Shown: positions 14,992-22,374, counted from the stretch's first letter. The stretch is 23,344 nt of DNA from an uncultured candidate division WPS-2 bacterium (GCA_937927945.1 CALEYW010000007.1:1-23344); one strand, 5' to 3'. Notes: a model not told the origin generated them from the letters alone. A program made the numbers and translations.

Positions 14992-15780
14992 TCAGGAGCC
15001 CTCCAAGAGGGCGCGGACGTGAGCCATCGCCTCGACGGCCGCCGGAGCTTCGCGCGTACAGCGTCCGTTCGTACCCTTGACCGCGCGCAGGTCGACGAGC
15101 TCCCGCACGCGCCCCGGATTCGCGGCCAGCACGAGAACCCGTTGACCCAGATAGACCGACTCGATGATCGAGTGGGTGACGAAGAGGATCGTCGTACCGG
15201 TGCGCTCCCAGAGCGCGAGCAACTCGTCGTTCAGACGATCGCGCGTGATCTCGTCGAGCGCCCCGAAAGGCTCGTCCATCAACAGGATGCGGGGCTGAGC
15301 GAGCAGTGCGCGCGCGATCGCGACGCGTTGCCGTTGTCCGCCGGAGAGCTGGCTGGGATAGCGCCCGTCGAGCCCGGCGAGTCCCATCAGCTCGAGCAGC
15401 GCGTCGACGTCGGCCGCGAGCGCGCGTGCTGCGCTGCGCCGGCCCACCTGCAGCGGTAACGCGATGTTCTCGCGCACGGTCCGCCACGGCAGCAGCGTCG
15501 CGTCCTGGAAGACGAAAGCGACGTCGCGGCGTTCGCGCACGACTGCCGGTGTCGCCCCGAGCACCTGCACCGTTCCGGAAAGCGGCGGTATGAGGTCGGC
15601 GAGGACGCGCAGCAACGTCGACTTCCCGCAGCCCGAGGGGCCGACGATCGTGAGGAACTCGCCCGATGCGACCTCGAGATCGAGGTTCTCGAGCACGCGC
15701 AGCGTTCCGCCGCGCACGGGATACCCAACGTCAAGCCGGCGCGCGACGATAGCCGGCGCCGTGGCGGTCTCGACCGTCAT
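14992..15780 (-). CDS. ABC transporter ATP-binding protein (NitT/TauT/SsuB-ThiZ type)
   Basis: A 262-residue nucleotide-binding subunit that powers import. All catalytic motifs are intact: Walker A GPSGCGKS (47-54), Q-loop Q92 in FVFQDATLLPW, signature LSGGQ (145-149), Walker B ILLMDEP with D169 and E170, D-loop GALDE and the switch histidine H203 in VTHS. FVFQDATLLPWRTVRENI and MDEPFGALDEITR are typical of the SsuB/TauB/ThiZ subgroup. It is located 4 bases after the binding-protein gene and 5 bases before the permease gene, consistent with one transport operon. The C-terminal ~40 residues are not part of the core ATPase and are unassigned. Confidence 0.95.
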   Translation of the reverse strand: MTVETATAPAIVARRLDVGYPVRGGTLRVLENLDLEVASGEFLTIVGPSGCGKSTLLRVLADLIPPLSGTVQVLGATPAVVRERRDVAFVFQDATLLPWRTVRENIALPLQVGRRSAARALAADVDALLELMGLAGLDGRYPSQLSGGQRQRVAIARALLAQPRILLMDEPFGALDEITRDRLNDELLALWERTGTTILFVTHSIIESVYLGQRVLVLAANPGRVRELVDLRAVKGTNGRCTREAPAAVEAMAHVRALLEGS

Positions 15781-15784
15781 CCGG

Positions 15785-16873
15785 TCAGCCGAACTTTGGT
15801 CGGTCGGCGGCGGTCATCTCGAGGATCTTCGTGGTCGCCGCCTCGTCGGGCTTCGGCGCGCCGTCCTTGAACTGTCCCGCCGCGTCGAAGACCGCGAGCT
15901 GCTCGACGATGCTCTCGCGCAGGAACGTCCCCCATCCGTCCTTCGCGGTGTCCCGGTCGAAGCTCAGACCGAGCACGGTCTCGATGGCGCGTTTCTCGAC
16001 CGCGAGGTCGAGCTGCGGATAGGCGGCGACCGTCATTGCGACGGCCTCCTGGGGATGCTCGTAGGTCCAGCCCCAGCCCTTCGCCACCGCGCGGATGAAG
16101 TGCGCCAGGATCTCGGGGTGATGTTCGATCGCGTCGTCGGTGGCGAAGTAGGCATCGCCGTACGACGGCAGCCCCGTCTTCGCCATCGGCAGCTCGATAC
16201 GGTCGGAGCCGAGCACCGCGAGTGCATGCGCATTGGTGACCCAGGCACTGATTGCGTCGACTCGATTCGTGATGAGCGGCGTCAAGTCGCTCCCGACGTC
16301 CGTAATACTCAGCGCGGACGGATCGATCTTGTTCTTCGCCAGCACCGCTTCAAGTATGTAGCGCCCCGTCGGCTGAATCCCGATCCGCTTCCCGGCCATG
16401 TCGGCGACGCTGCGAACCGGCGAGCGCGGAAGGGAGAAGAAGGCGAACGGCGCGGTGCGGTAGCCCACGGCGATCACCTTGATCGGCACTCCTGAACTGC
16501 GCGCGAGAAGAACTTGCGCCACTTCGGAGAACTGGCCCAGCTGCGCTTGGCCCGCGATCACCGGTGATGCCGTCGCGGAGTTCGGCCCGCCCGGCACGAG
16601 AACGACGTCCAGCCCTTCCGCGGCGAAGAAACCTTTGCGAAGCGCGACGACGTCGCCGATCTGACCGTTGCTCATCAACCAGTCGTACTGAACGACGACC
16701 TTCGGACGCCCCGCAGCGTGCCCGCGCGGGAGCACGAGCGCGAGTCCGCCGCCGGCCACGGCGAGCGCGGCGGCGCCCAGACCGATGATGCGCCCGCGGC
16801 TCAGCCGGCCCGTTGGGCCGGTACCGGCAGTTGCATGACGAACGTCGTCGTCGACGTAGCTGTCGCGAGGCAT
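15785..16873 (-). CDS. ABC transporter substrate-binding protein (NMT1/THI5-like)
   Basis: A 362-residue periplasmic binding protein that delivers the substrate to the permease. The N-terminus has a hydrophilic stretch of about 24 residues, then RGRIIGLGAAALAVAGGGLALVL as a signal or anchor helix (about 28-48). No lipobox cysteine is present, so it is secreted or N-terminally anchored. The mature part opens KVVVQYDWLMSNGQIGDVVALRKGFFAAEGLDV, the pattern of NMT1/THI5-type proteins (ThiY, SsuA) that bind pyrimidines, sulfonates or other small organics; GKRIGIQPTGRYILEAVL is the second conserved block. Start: ATG 16873. The reading frame extends 45 codons upstream without similarity, and the SD is weak. 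It is the first gene of the operon, downstream of the dyad at 16948-16977. Its ligand is the key unknown of the pathway. Confidence 0.9.
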   Translation of the reverse strand: MPRDSYVDDDVRHATAGTGPTGRLSRGRIIGLGAAALAVAGGGLALVLPRGHAAGRPKVVVQYDWLMSNGQIGDVVALRKGFFAAEGLDVVLVPGGPNSATASPVIAGQAQLGQFSEVAQVLLARSSGVPIKVIAVGYRTAPFAFFSLPRSPVRSVADMAGKRIGIQPTGRYILEAVLAKNKIDPSALSITDVGSDLTPLITNRVDAISAWVTNAHALAVLGSDRIELPMAKTGLPSYGDAYFATDDAIEHHPEILAHFIRAVAKGWGWTYEHPQEAVAMTVAAYPQLDLAVEKRAIETVLGLSFDRDTAKDGWGTFLRESIVEQLAVFDAAGQFKDGAPKPDEAATTKILEMTAADRPKFG

Positions 16874-17010
16874 ACCCTGACCGTTCGTTCGATTGTCTGT
16901 GCTCCCGCGAGCATCAGGGCCAACGAAACGACGAAGGCATTCCGCATTTGCACAACGACGAAGAGATCGTTTTGCAATACGACAAGAGCGCGTACGCGTG
17001 CACGGCAAAA
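16874..17010 (-). promoter_or_regulatory. Promoter region of the seven-gene catabolic operon
   Basis: This gap between the tRNA terminator and the binding-protein ATG must contain the operon promoter on the minus strand. It holds the inverted repeat at 16948-16977. I see no unambiguous -35/-10 pair. Confidence 0.45.
16948..16977. promoter_or_regulatory. Candidate operator: 11-bp inverted repeat upstream of the operon
   Basis: TTGCACAACGA (16948-16958) and TCGTTTTGCAA (16967-16977) are inverted copies with one mismatch, separated by 8 bases. The dyad lies 75-104 bases upstream of the binding-protein start, a normal position for a dimeric regulator site. No regulator gene is adjacent to the operon, so the cognate protein is unknown. 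Confidence 0.5.
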
Positions 17011-17040
17011 GAAAGAGGCCCGCATCGCGCGGGCCCTTTC
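17011..17040 (-). terminator. Intrinsic terminator of the tRNA-Pro gene
   Basis: GGCCCGC (17017-17023) pairs with GCGGGCC (17029-17035) around a 5-base loop. GAAAG (17011-17015) and CTTTC (17036-17040) extend the stem past one bulged A. On the minus strand CTTTCTTTT completes the structure, as in a standard intrinsic terminator just downstream of the tRNA. Confidence 0.8.
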
Positions 17041-17045
17041 ATTGT

Positions 17046-17122
17046 TGGTCGGGCAGACAGGATTTGAACCTGCGACCCCTAGTCCCCCAGACTAGTGCGC
17101 TACCAAGCTGCGCCACTGCCCG
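17046..17122 (-). tRNA. tRNA-Pro(GGG): tRNA-Pro (anticodon GGG)
   Basis: Read on the minus strand the full cloverleaf is visible. The 7-bp acceptor stem is CGGGCAG/CTGCCCG, and the D-arm is GCGC-AGCTTGGTA-GCGC. The anticodon arm is CTAGT-CTGGGGG-ACTAG, with GGG at positions 34-36 and G37. The T-arm is GCAGG-TTCAAAT-CCTGT, followed by discriminator A. CCA follows directly in the DNA (17048-17046), so the 3' end is genome-encoded. GGG reads CCC and CCU proline codons. Confidence 0.97.
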
Positions 17123-17160
17123 ACGCTTTCTGGTCGAAGGAAGGTAATAGGCGGTTCGGT

Positions 17161-17580
17161 GTGGTTCCCCTTCTCGACGTGAAAGCGACGCTCTACGCCG
17201 ACGGTGGTTCCCGCGGCAATCCCGGTCCGGCCGCCTCGGGTGCGGTACTGTACGACGAGCGCGGCGAGGTCGTCGAGAAGATCGGCACCTTCCTCGGGGT
17301 CGCGACCAACAACGTCGCCGAATGGACCGCCCTGCTCGAAGGGCTCAAGGCCGCGCTTGCCCGCGGGGTCGACGAGATCGCGATCCGGATGGACAGCGAG
17401 CTGGTGGTCAGGCAGATCTCCGGCCAGTACCGGGTCAAGCATGCGGGGCTCATCCCGCTGCACGCCCAGGCCAAAAGCCTGCTCCGCAAGTTCGCCAACT
17501 ACGAGATCCGGCACGTTCCCCGCAAGGCGAACGCGGCGGCCGATGCCGTGGTGAACCAGGTCCTCGACGCGCACGTCTGA
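17161..17580 (+). CDS. Ribonuclease HI family protein
   Basis: A 139-residue RNase H-fold protein that should cleave the RNA strand of RNA-DNA hybrids with two metal ions. The catalytic acidic set is complete: D14 in YADGGSRGNPGPAASG, E54 in NNVAEWTALLEGL, D78 in IRMDSELVV and D128 in NAAADAVVN. The short length and the GGSRGNPGPAA opening match the compact RNase HI-like group found in many bacteria and archaea, not classical E. coli RnhA, which has a basic protrusion. The open frame runs back into the tRNA, so the start is later. GTG 17161 is chosen, with AAGGAAGG about 16 bases upstream; GTG 17179 is an alternative. It lies 28 bases before the next gene. Confidence 0.92.
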   Translation: MVPLLDVKATLYADGGSRGNPGPAASGAVLYDERGEVVEKIGTFLGVATNNVAEWTALLEGLKAALARGVDEIAIRMDSELVVRQISGQYRVKHAGLIPLHAQAKSLLRKFANYEIRHVPRKANAAADAVVNQVLDAHV

Positions 17581-17614
17581 CACTCCGAACCTCCTAGGCG
17601 GGTAGTAGGTGGCG

Positions 17615-18259
17615 ATGCGCCGCTTTCCCACATCGCTCTTCGTCGTGCTGGTCGCCGTCGTCGGGCTCATCGCTGGGATCAAACTGTTCTGGAACGCTGA
17701 AAACCAGCGGTACCAAGCGGTCGATTCCGTACGCCGGCAGCGTTCGGAGATCCGTTTGAGCGAGGTCGTCACCCACGCGAAGGGGCCGATCTCGCGCGAG
17801 CAATTGCGGATGACCAACCTCGACGGCAAGTCGACGGTCTACTACGAGGCGGAGAACCGATCCGGCAGCAGGGTCGCCCGATTCACATACCCGATCGACG
17901 GTTACGACGTGACGTTCGCGTTCGACGTGCTCGTGCGCGACGGGATCTGGGAACTGCAGAGCAAACCGCTGCGCGGCACGAAGACCGACGACGTGTACAT
18001 CGTCTCGATCGCGCAGACCGCAGGTGACCGCAGCGGCTCGCATACCTTCACGTTCACCGATCCTCACTATCTGGCGAATGCGCGCGAGTTCGCGATCCAT
18101 CTGGACAAGAACAAGCCGGTCCCCAATTTGCTGACCCTCAAATCGACCTCGAACGCCGAGCCGCGCTATCAGAAGATCGTCGACGACTTCGCGACGTTCG
18201 GGCCGGAGGGATTCCGCAAGACCGTCGCCGCGGCGCGGGAGAAACTCCTACGCTCGTAA
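17615..18259 (+). CDS. Membrane-anchored protein of unknown function
   Basis: A 214-residue protein I do not recognise. It begins with a short basic stretch and one hydrophobic helix (about residues 5-26, SLFVVLVAVVGLIAGIKLFW). A soluble, presumably periplasmic domain rich in Arg, Asp and aromatic residues follows, with no cysteine pairs or obvious catalytic motif. The helix could be an uncleaved anchor. ATG 17615 is preceded by AGG with 5-base spacing; GTG 17609 would add two residues. Only two bases separate its stop from the polysaccharide deacetylase start, so the two are probably co-transcribed, which suggests a cell-envelope role. Real coding is supported by the operon-like spacing and normal residue composition. 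Confidence 0.8.
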   Translation: MRRFPTSLFVVLVAVVGLIAGIKLFWNAENQRYQAVDSVRRQRSEIRLSEVVTHAKGPISREQLRMTNLDGKSTVYYEAENRSGSRVARFTYPIDGYDVTFAFDVLVRDGIWELQSKPLRGTKTDDVYIVSIAQTAGDRSGSHTFTFTDPHYLANAREFAIHLDKNKPVPNLLTLKSTSNAEPRYQKIVDDFATFGPEGFRKTVAAAREKLLRS

Positions 18260-18261
18260 GG

Positions 18262-18987
18262 GTGCTGCGCTGGTATGCCGGCCTGATGATTCTGGCCTTC
18301 GGGTTCTTTGCGCTGTACGAAATCGTGGAAGCGCCGCGCAGCGGCGCGTTCGAGCCGGTCGTGACGCACGGCTCGGGCCGCGCCATCGCGCTGACGTTCG
18401 ACGACGGCCCGACGCGCGGCGTCACCGATGGGCTGCTCGCGGTGCTCGAGCGCGAGCACGTGCCGGCGACGTTCTTCGTGGTCGGACGCGCCGCGCGGCG
18501 CGAGCCCGGCCTGCTGCGCCGCATGGCGGCCGACGGCGACGAGATCGAGAACCATTCCGACACGCACGCGCACCTCAACATGCTCCTGCCGGCGGCGCTC
18601 GACCGCGAACTCGATCGCGCCGACGCCGCGATCGCCGCGGTCACCGGCCGCCATGCGGTGTACCTCCGTCCGCCGTTCGGCGCGCGCAATGCCGCGGTGC
18701 TCGACGCGGCGCGCCGCCGCGGGATGCAGGTCGTGCTCTGGAGCGTCGCCGCGGGCGGTCCGCCGATCGGGTCGTTCACCCGCGAAGACGAACGCCGCGC
18801 GTACGCCGAGGAGCTCGCCGCACGGGTCGACGACGGCGCGATCGTGCTGCTGCACGACGGCGATCGCGGCCGCGGCGACACCGGCGAGCTCGCGTTTCAG
18901 GCCGAGGCGGTCCCGTACTTGATCTCCGCGCTGCGCGCACACGGCGATCGCTTCGTCACGGTCGCCCAAATGGTCGCCGGCCGATAA
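18262..18987 (+). CDS. Polysaccharide deacetylase (NodB-homology, carbohydrate esterase 4)
   Basis: A 241-residue NodB-fold metal-dependent deacetylase, likely acting on N-acetylated glycans such as peptidoglycan, chitin-like or exopolysaccharide chains. Motif 1 is TFDDGP (45-50) with catalytic D47 and metal D48. Motif 2 is HSDTH with metal ligands H98 and H102. Motif 3 is RPPFG (136-140). The closing motif is IVLLHDG with H198. The fourth motif is degenerate: VVLWSV lacks the usual Asp-x-x-Asp-Trp. An N-terminal helix (about 4-22) is a signal or anchor, placing the enzyme outside the cytoplasmic membrane. It starts at GTG, two bases after the preceding gene, and its stop is two bases from the convergent DUF3465 gene. 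Confidence 0.93.
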   Translation: MLRWYAGLMILAFGFFALYEIVEAPRSGAFEPVVTHGSGRAIALTFDDGPTRGVTDGLLAVLEREHVPATFFVVGRAARREPGLLRRMAADGDEIENHSDTHAHLNMLLPAALDRELDRADAAIAAVTGRHAVYLRPPFGARNAAVLDAARRRGMQVVLWSVAAGGPPIGSFTREDERRAYAEELAARVDDGAIVLLHDGDRGRGDTGELAFQAEAVPYLISALRAHGDRFVTVAQMVAGR

Positions 18988-18989
18988 CG

Positions 18990-19286
18990 TCAGGCGTAGA
19001 TGCGGCCGCCGAGCTCGATGAAGCCCCCCTCGTGGGTGCCCCACGGATCGTGATGCGTGAAATGTACGATCGGCGGGCGGCCGCGGTCGTGGACCAGTTC
19101 CCCTTTGACGGTGACCCGATCGCCCGGGTTCACCGGGACGCGCGGCCCGATCGAGACGTTGTCGATCACCCGAAACGTCCTGCCGTCATCGCCCCGGCAG
19201 TCGAACTGCTCGTGTACGAAACGCGAGTGCTTCCCCTGAAAGAAGGTCGGCGGCGCGAGCACCGTCCCACCCAGCGTGATTTCCAT
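18990..19286 (-). CDS. DUF3465 family protein
   Basis: A 98-residue protein whose C-terminus HHDPWGTHEGGFIELGGRIY (78-97) matches the hallmark THHDP-x-G-x-HEGG-W/F-I block of DUF3465, a family of unknown function. The upstream strands (RFVHEQFDCRGDDGRTFRV, DNVSIGPRVPVNPGDRVTVKG) suggest an OB-fold-like beta barrel, as expected for the family. The His-rich loop H75, H78, H79, H85 could bind a metal; this is inference. Many relatives are exported, but this copy has no signal peptide. ATG 19286 is set by a strong GGAGGT site with 4-base spacing; the open frame extends 15 codons further but is not needed. It is alone on the minus strand and faces the deacetylase gene tail to tail. Confidence 0.85.
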   Translation of the reverse strand: MEITLGGTVLAPPTFFQGKHSRFVHEQFDCRGDDGRTFRVIDNVSIGPRVPVNPGDRVTVKGELVHDRGRPPIVHFTHHDPWGTHEGGFIELGGRIYA

Positions 19287-19354
19287 CGGCACCTCCGTGC
19301 CTCCCGTCACGCGCCGGAAGGCGCGCGGCAAGGGGGCGCCGTAGGCGACCGAGC

Positions 19355-21025
19355 GTGATCTGGCTCCTCGCCACGGCGTTCCTCTCGCTGGGCCTCGTCA
19401 ACCTCGACTTCTCGCGCGGCTGGTTGCAAGGGCAGCTCCAGCGGCTGGCCGTCGGCGTTCCGGCGGTGGGGCTGTTCTGCTATCTGACGCTCCCGCCGCT
19501 GGTCTTCCCGCAGGCGTTCGCGCTGCTGCTGCTGACCCTCGTGCCGAACGTCGTCGTCACCGCCTTCAGCACGGCGCGCCGCATCGTGATCACGCGGCGC
19601 ATCGTCTCGCTGCGCCGGACGCCGCTGTGGCCGCTCTTTGCGGCGGTCGGCGCGGTCGCGCTCTTCGCGCTCGTCCTCGCCGTCATCCCCGTCGTCGACG
19701 CGAGCGGCTTGCGCGACCTCACCGGCGCGACGATCTCCTCGGCGAAGGCGCCCGACGCCGATCAGCGCCACGTGCGGGTCGTCCCGGAAGAGTCGGCGAT
19801 CTTCGCCGGCGAGAAAGTCGTCGGCCAGCTCGGCGCGTACTACCGGGTCGGGACCTACAACGTGCAGTCCGAGAACGGCCGGCTCGTCTGGGTCGCGCCG
19901 CTGAACTTCCAGGGCGGGGTCCAGTGGCTGGTGCGGCACACCTCTCCCGGCGTCGTGATCGTCAACGCGGAGAACCCCGACGCGCCGGCCGAATTGCGCC
20001 AGCGCGCCGGATTGCGCTACATCCCCTCGGCGCTGCTCAACGACAACCTGCGGCGGCACGTGTGGCTGCGCTACGGTACCGAACTGCTGCTCGAAGAGAC
20101 GCTGCAGCTCGACGCGCAGGGGAACCCGCGCTATCTCGTAACGCTCGGCCGGCCGACCCTCGGCTGGAGCGGCGAGGCGGTGACGGCGGTCGTGATCGTC
20201 GATCCGGCAACCGGGGCGATGGAGCGCATCGCGCGGGCCGATTTCGACCGGCTGCCCGCCTGGGTCAGCCGCGTCTACCCGCCGGATCTCGTCATCCGGT
20301 ACAACGACTGGTTCGGGCGCTACGTGCACGGCTGGTGGAACGCGCAGATCGCCAAGCGCGACGTGCACCTTCCCGCCCGCGACGACGTCTTCGGGATCAT
20401 CCTGGCCGACGGGCGGTTCGTGTGGTTCGTCGATCACACCTCACCGAATGCGACCGACGCCTCGATGACGGGGTTCACCTACACCGACAGCCGGACCGGC
20501 GCGATGGTCTACTACACCTCGAGCGGCGGCGAGTACAACTCGTTCGGCGCGCAGCAGGCGGTGGCGGGAAACCCGATCGTCAAGCAAGGTCGATTGATCC
20601 CCACGCAACCGGTGCTGTATACGTTGTTCGGGCAGAATACGTGGGTGATTCCGGCCGTCGCCGACAACGGCAAGTTCCAGACCCTCGCGCTCGTGCAGGC
20701 CGCCGGCGGTCACGTGGTCGTGGGAAACAGCGCCTCCGCGTCGCCCGCGCAAGACGCGTTCGCGTCGTTCCGCGCGTATCTGGGCGACCGTTCGCCCGGC
20801 GCGAACGGCGCGACGATCGCCGGGACGCTGGACCGCTTCGCGTTCGCGGCGGGGCGGGCGTGGTTCACGCTGCACGAGCGACGCGGGATATACACCATCG
20901 TCGACCCGAACGGGCCGGACGTGCTGCTCGCGCGCTCGGGCGACCGGGTGCGGTTTCGCGTGAGCACGGACGAGAGCGGCGCGCAGCTGGTGCGCGACTT
21001 CGCCGACGGGTCGATCGCGCGATGA
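19355..21025 (+). CDS. Multi-pass membrane protein with large C-terminal extracytoplasmic domain, unknown function
   Basis: A 556-residue protein I cannot assign. Three or four hydrophobic segments lie in the first 115 residues (about 2-16, 31-48, 50-71 and 92-114), with the basic loop ARRIVITRRIVSLRRT before the last one. A globular region of about 440 residues follows, with repeated aromatic motifs such as VWVAPLNFQGG, RRHVWLRYGTELL, YNDWFGRYVHGWW and YYTSSGGEYNSFGAQQAV. The design suggests a sensor or envelope protein whose large domain faces the periplasm. GTG 19355 is the first codon of the coding-like region; the ribosome-binding site is weak. Its TGA overlaps the GNAT gene's ATG (ATGA), indicating translational coupling. 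A longer frame in another register (from 19627) is an Arg/Pro-rich shadow. Confidence 0.83.
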   Translation: MIWLLATAFLSLGLVNLDFSRGWLQGQLQRLAVGVPAVGLFCYLTLPPLVFPQAFALLLLTLVPNVVVTAFSTARRIVITRRIVSLRRTPLWPLFAAVGAVALFALVLAVIPVVDASGLRDLTGATISSAKAPDADQRHVRVVPEESAIFAGEKVVGQLGAYYRVGTYNVQSENGRLVWVAPLNFQGGVQWLVRHTSPGVVIVNAENPDAPAELRQRAGLRYIPSALLNDNLRRHVWLRYGTELLLEETLQLDAQGNPRYLVTLGRPTLGWSGEAVTAVVIVDPATGAMERIARADFDRLPAWVSRVYPPDLVIRYNDWFGRYVHGWWNAQIAKRDVHLPARDDVFGIILADGRFVWFVDHTSPNATDASMTGFTYTDSRTGAMVYYTSSGGEYNSFGAQQAVAGNPIVKQGRLIPTQPVLYTLFGQNTWVIPAVADNGKFQTLALVQAAGGHVVVGNSASASPAQDAFASFRAYLGDRSPGANGATIAGTLDRFAFAAGRAWFTLHERRGIYTIVDPNGPDVLLARSGDRVRFRVSTDESGAQLVRDFADGSIAR

Positions 21026-21597
21026 AGGTGCTGCAGAGCGCGCGCATCGCGCTGATTCCGGTCGACCCGCGGAACGCGCGCGAACTGTGGGAAGTCCTCA
21101 ATGCGCCGGACCTGCGCAAGTTCCAAGACATCCCGCGCGTGCGCCCCGAGGAGTTCGAGCGGCAGGTCCGCGCGCGGCCGAAAGAACTTCGCGCAAACAC
21201 GTCGGGACGGTTCGAATGGGTGCTGCGGGCGGGGAAGCCGGAGACGGCGATCGGCTGGATCTCGCTGCGCGTCAACGATCGTTCACCGCGCGTCGGCGAG
21301 GTCGGCTACAGCCTCGTGCTGGAAGCGCGCGGCAAAGGCTACGCCAGCGAAGCGTTGCAGGCGGTGATCGACGAAGCGTTCATCGCAGGCGAGCTCGACG
21401 AAGTGCAAGCCTGCATCGTCCCCGAAAACGAGGCGTCACGCCGCGTACTGGACCGGACCGGCTTTCGCGAAGAGCGGCTGCTGCGCAGCGGTGCGGTGAT
21501 CCGCGGCCGCCACGTCGATGTGCTGCTGTTCTCCGTCGCACGCGCCAGCTGGGACCGCGCGCGCCGCGAATCGATGGCCCGCTCCAGCCACGGGTGA
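21022..21597 (+). CDS. GNAT family N-acetyltransferase (RimJ/RimL-like)
   Basis: A 191-residue GCN5-related acetyltransferase that transfers acetyl from acetyl-CoA to an amine. The opening LQSARIALIPVDPRNARELW is typical of the RimJ/RimL-like subgroup (ribosomal or other N-terminal acetylation, or small-molecule amine acetylation). Motif A is EVGYSLVLEARGKGYASEAL, with the pyrophosphate-binding RGKGYA at 103-108. Motif B follows as NEASRRVLDRTGF (136-148). The start is ATG 21022, overlapping the stop of the large membrane protein by 4 bases. The open frame continues far upstream but only as a shadow. The substrate is unknown; coupling to the membrane protein hints at a shared function. Confidence 0.92.
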   Translation: MKVLQSARIALIPVDPRNARELWEVLNAPDLRKFQDIPRVRPEEFERQVRARPKELRANTSGRFEWVLRAGKPETAIGWISLRVNDRSPRVGEVGYSLVLEARGKGYASEALQAVIDEAFIAGELDEVQACIVPENEASRRVLDRTGFREERLLRSGAVIRGRHVDVLLFSVARASWDRARRESMARSSHG

Positions 21598-21648
21598 GAC
21601 GCGCTATTTCGCTTGTTTGACCCAGCGGTCGAGCCGTTGCCCGGCAGG

Positions 21649-22374
21649 CTACGCCAGGCCGGTCAGGTCGTAGGCAAGTGCGATCAGGCCGTCGAGCTTG
21701 GCGGTGGAGAAGGCGCCCTCCAGCGCGCAGTCGCGGCCGATCGCAACGACGAGCGCCACCAGGGCATAGGCCACGAAGCGCGGCGAGCCGATGGTGGTGA
21801 TCCGCGCCGCGCCCAGCCGCTCCAGGTACCCGGTGACGACGTCGTCGGCCGCATCGACGGCGGTCCGGCGCGAGGCCAATACGGCATCGTCAGCGTTCGA
21901 GTAGACGTGCCAGGCCCGGACGAGACCCCGTTCGCGCAGCGCCGTGCCGGCGGCGTCCTCAATCCATCCGGCGATCCGCGACCGTTCGTCGTCGAGCGAA
22001 CCCACCGGCGCCGCGAACCGCAAGGCGACGTCGCCGAACGACGGCCCGCGCAGCAGCAGCGCCTCCCGCACGGCGTGCGCGCGGTCGTTGAAGTACCGGT
22101 AGAACGTGCCGTACGCGACGCCCGCTTCGCGCGCGATCGTCCCGGCCGAGAGCGATTCCGCATCGTGCTCGGCGAGGAGCCGGGCGACGGCATCGATCAG
22201 CCGGTCGCGCGAGCTGACCTTCGGCGGCCGTTCAGGCAAGCCGGCGTCGGCCGGGTCGACGCGGCCGAGGTACGTCCACCGGCCCCTGACACGACGGGTC
22301 TCCGGATCGCGGAAGCTCTCGACCCGATACCGGTACGCGCGTCCGCTAACACGTTTGATAACCTCGTAGGCCAA
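21649..22374 (-). CDS. TetR/AcrR family regulator with N-terminal extension domain
   Basis: A 241-residue one-component repressor. A TetR-type helix-turn-helix occupies about 55-100, ending in the classic IAREAGVAYGTFYRYFND recognition helix block, followed by an all-helical ligand domain to the C-terminus. Unusually, residues 1-39 form an additional basic/aromatic segment (AYEVIKRVSGRAYRYRVES, then RRVRGRWTYLGR) before the HTH. It looks like a small beta-hairpin module and not a disordered tail. The start is TTG 22374: AAGGGGGG at 22383-22390 sits 8 bases upstream, and the extension then begins M-AYEVIKRV. ATG 22410 would add 12 residues without a good ribosome-binding site. Its target genes are unknown; the divergent zinc-ribbon membrane gene and its own promoter are the nearest candidates. 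Confidence 0.88.
   Translation of the reverse strand: MAYEVIKRVSGRAYRYRVESFRDPETRRVRGRWTYLGRVDPADAGLPERPPKVSSRDRLIDAVARLLAEHDAESLSAGTIAREAGVAYGTFYRYFNDRAHAVREALLLRGPSFGDVALRFAAPVGSLDDERSRIAGWIEDAAGTALRERGLVRAWHVYSNADDAVLASRRTAVDAADDVVTGYLERLGAARITTIGSPRFVAYALVALVVAIGRDCALEGAFSTAKLDGLIALAYDLTGLA

Noticed and set aside
16727..16792. Tat signal on the ABC binding protein
   Set aside because: The n-region is SRGRIIG without adjacent arginines, so a Sec-type signal or anchor is more likely.
19627..21021. Long plus-strand frame that would fuse an Arg-rich region to the GNAT enzyme
   Set aside because: The Arg/Pro-rich part is the shadow of the membrane protein. GNAT similarity begins exactly at ATG 21022.
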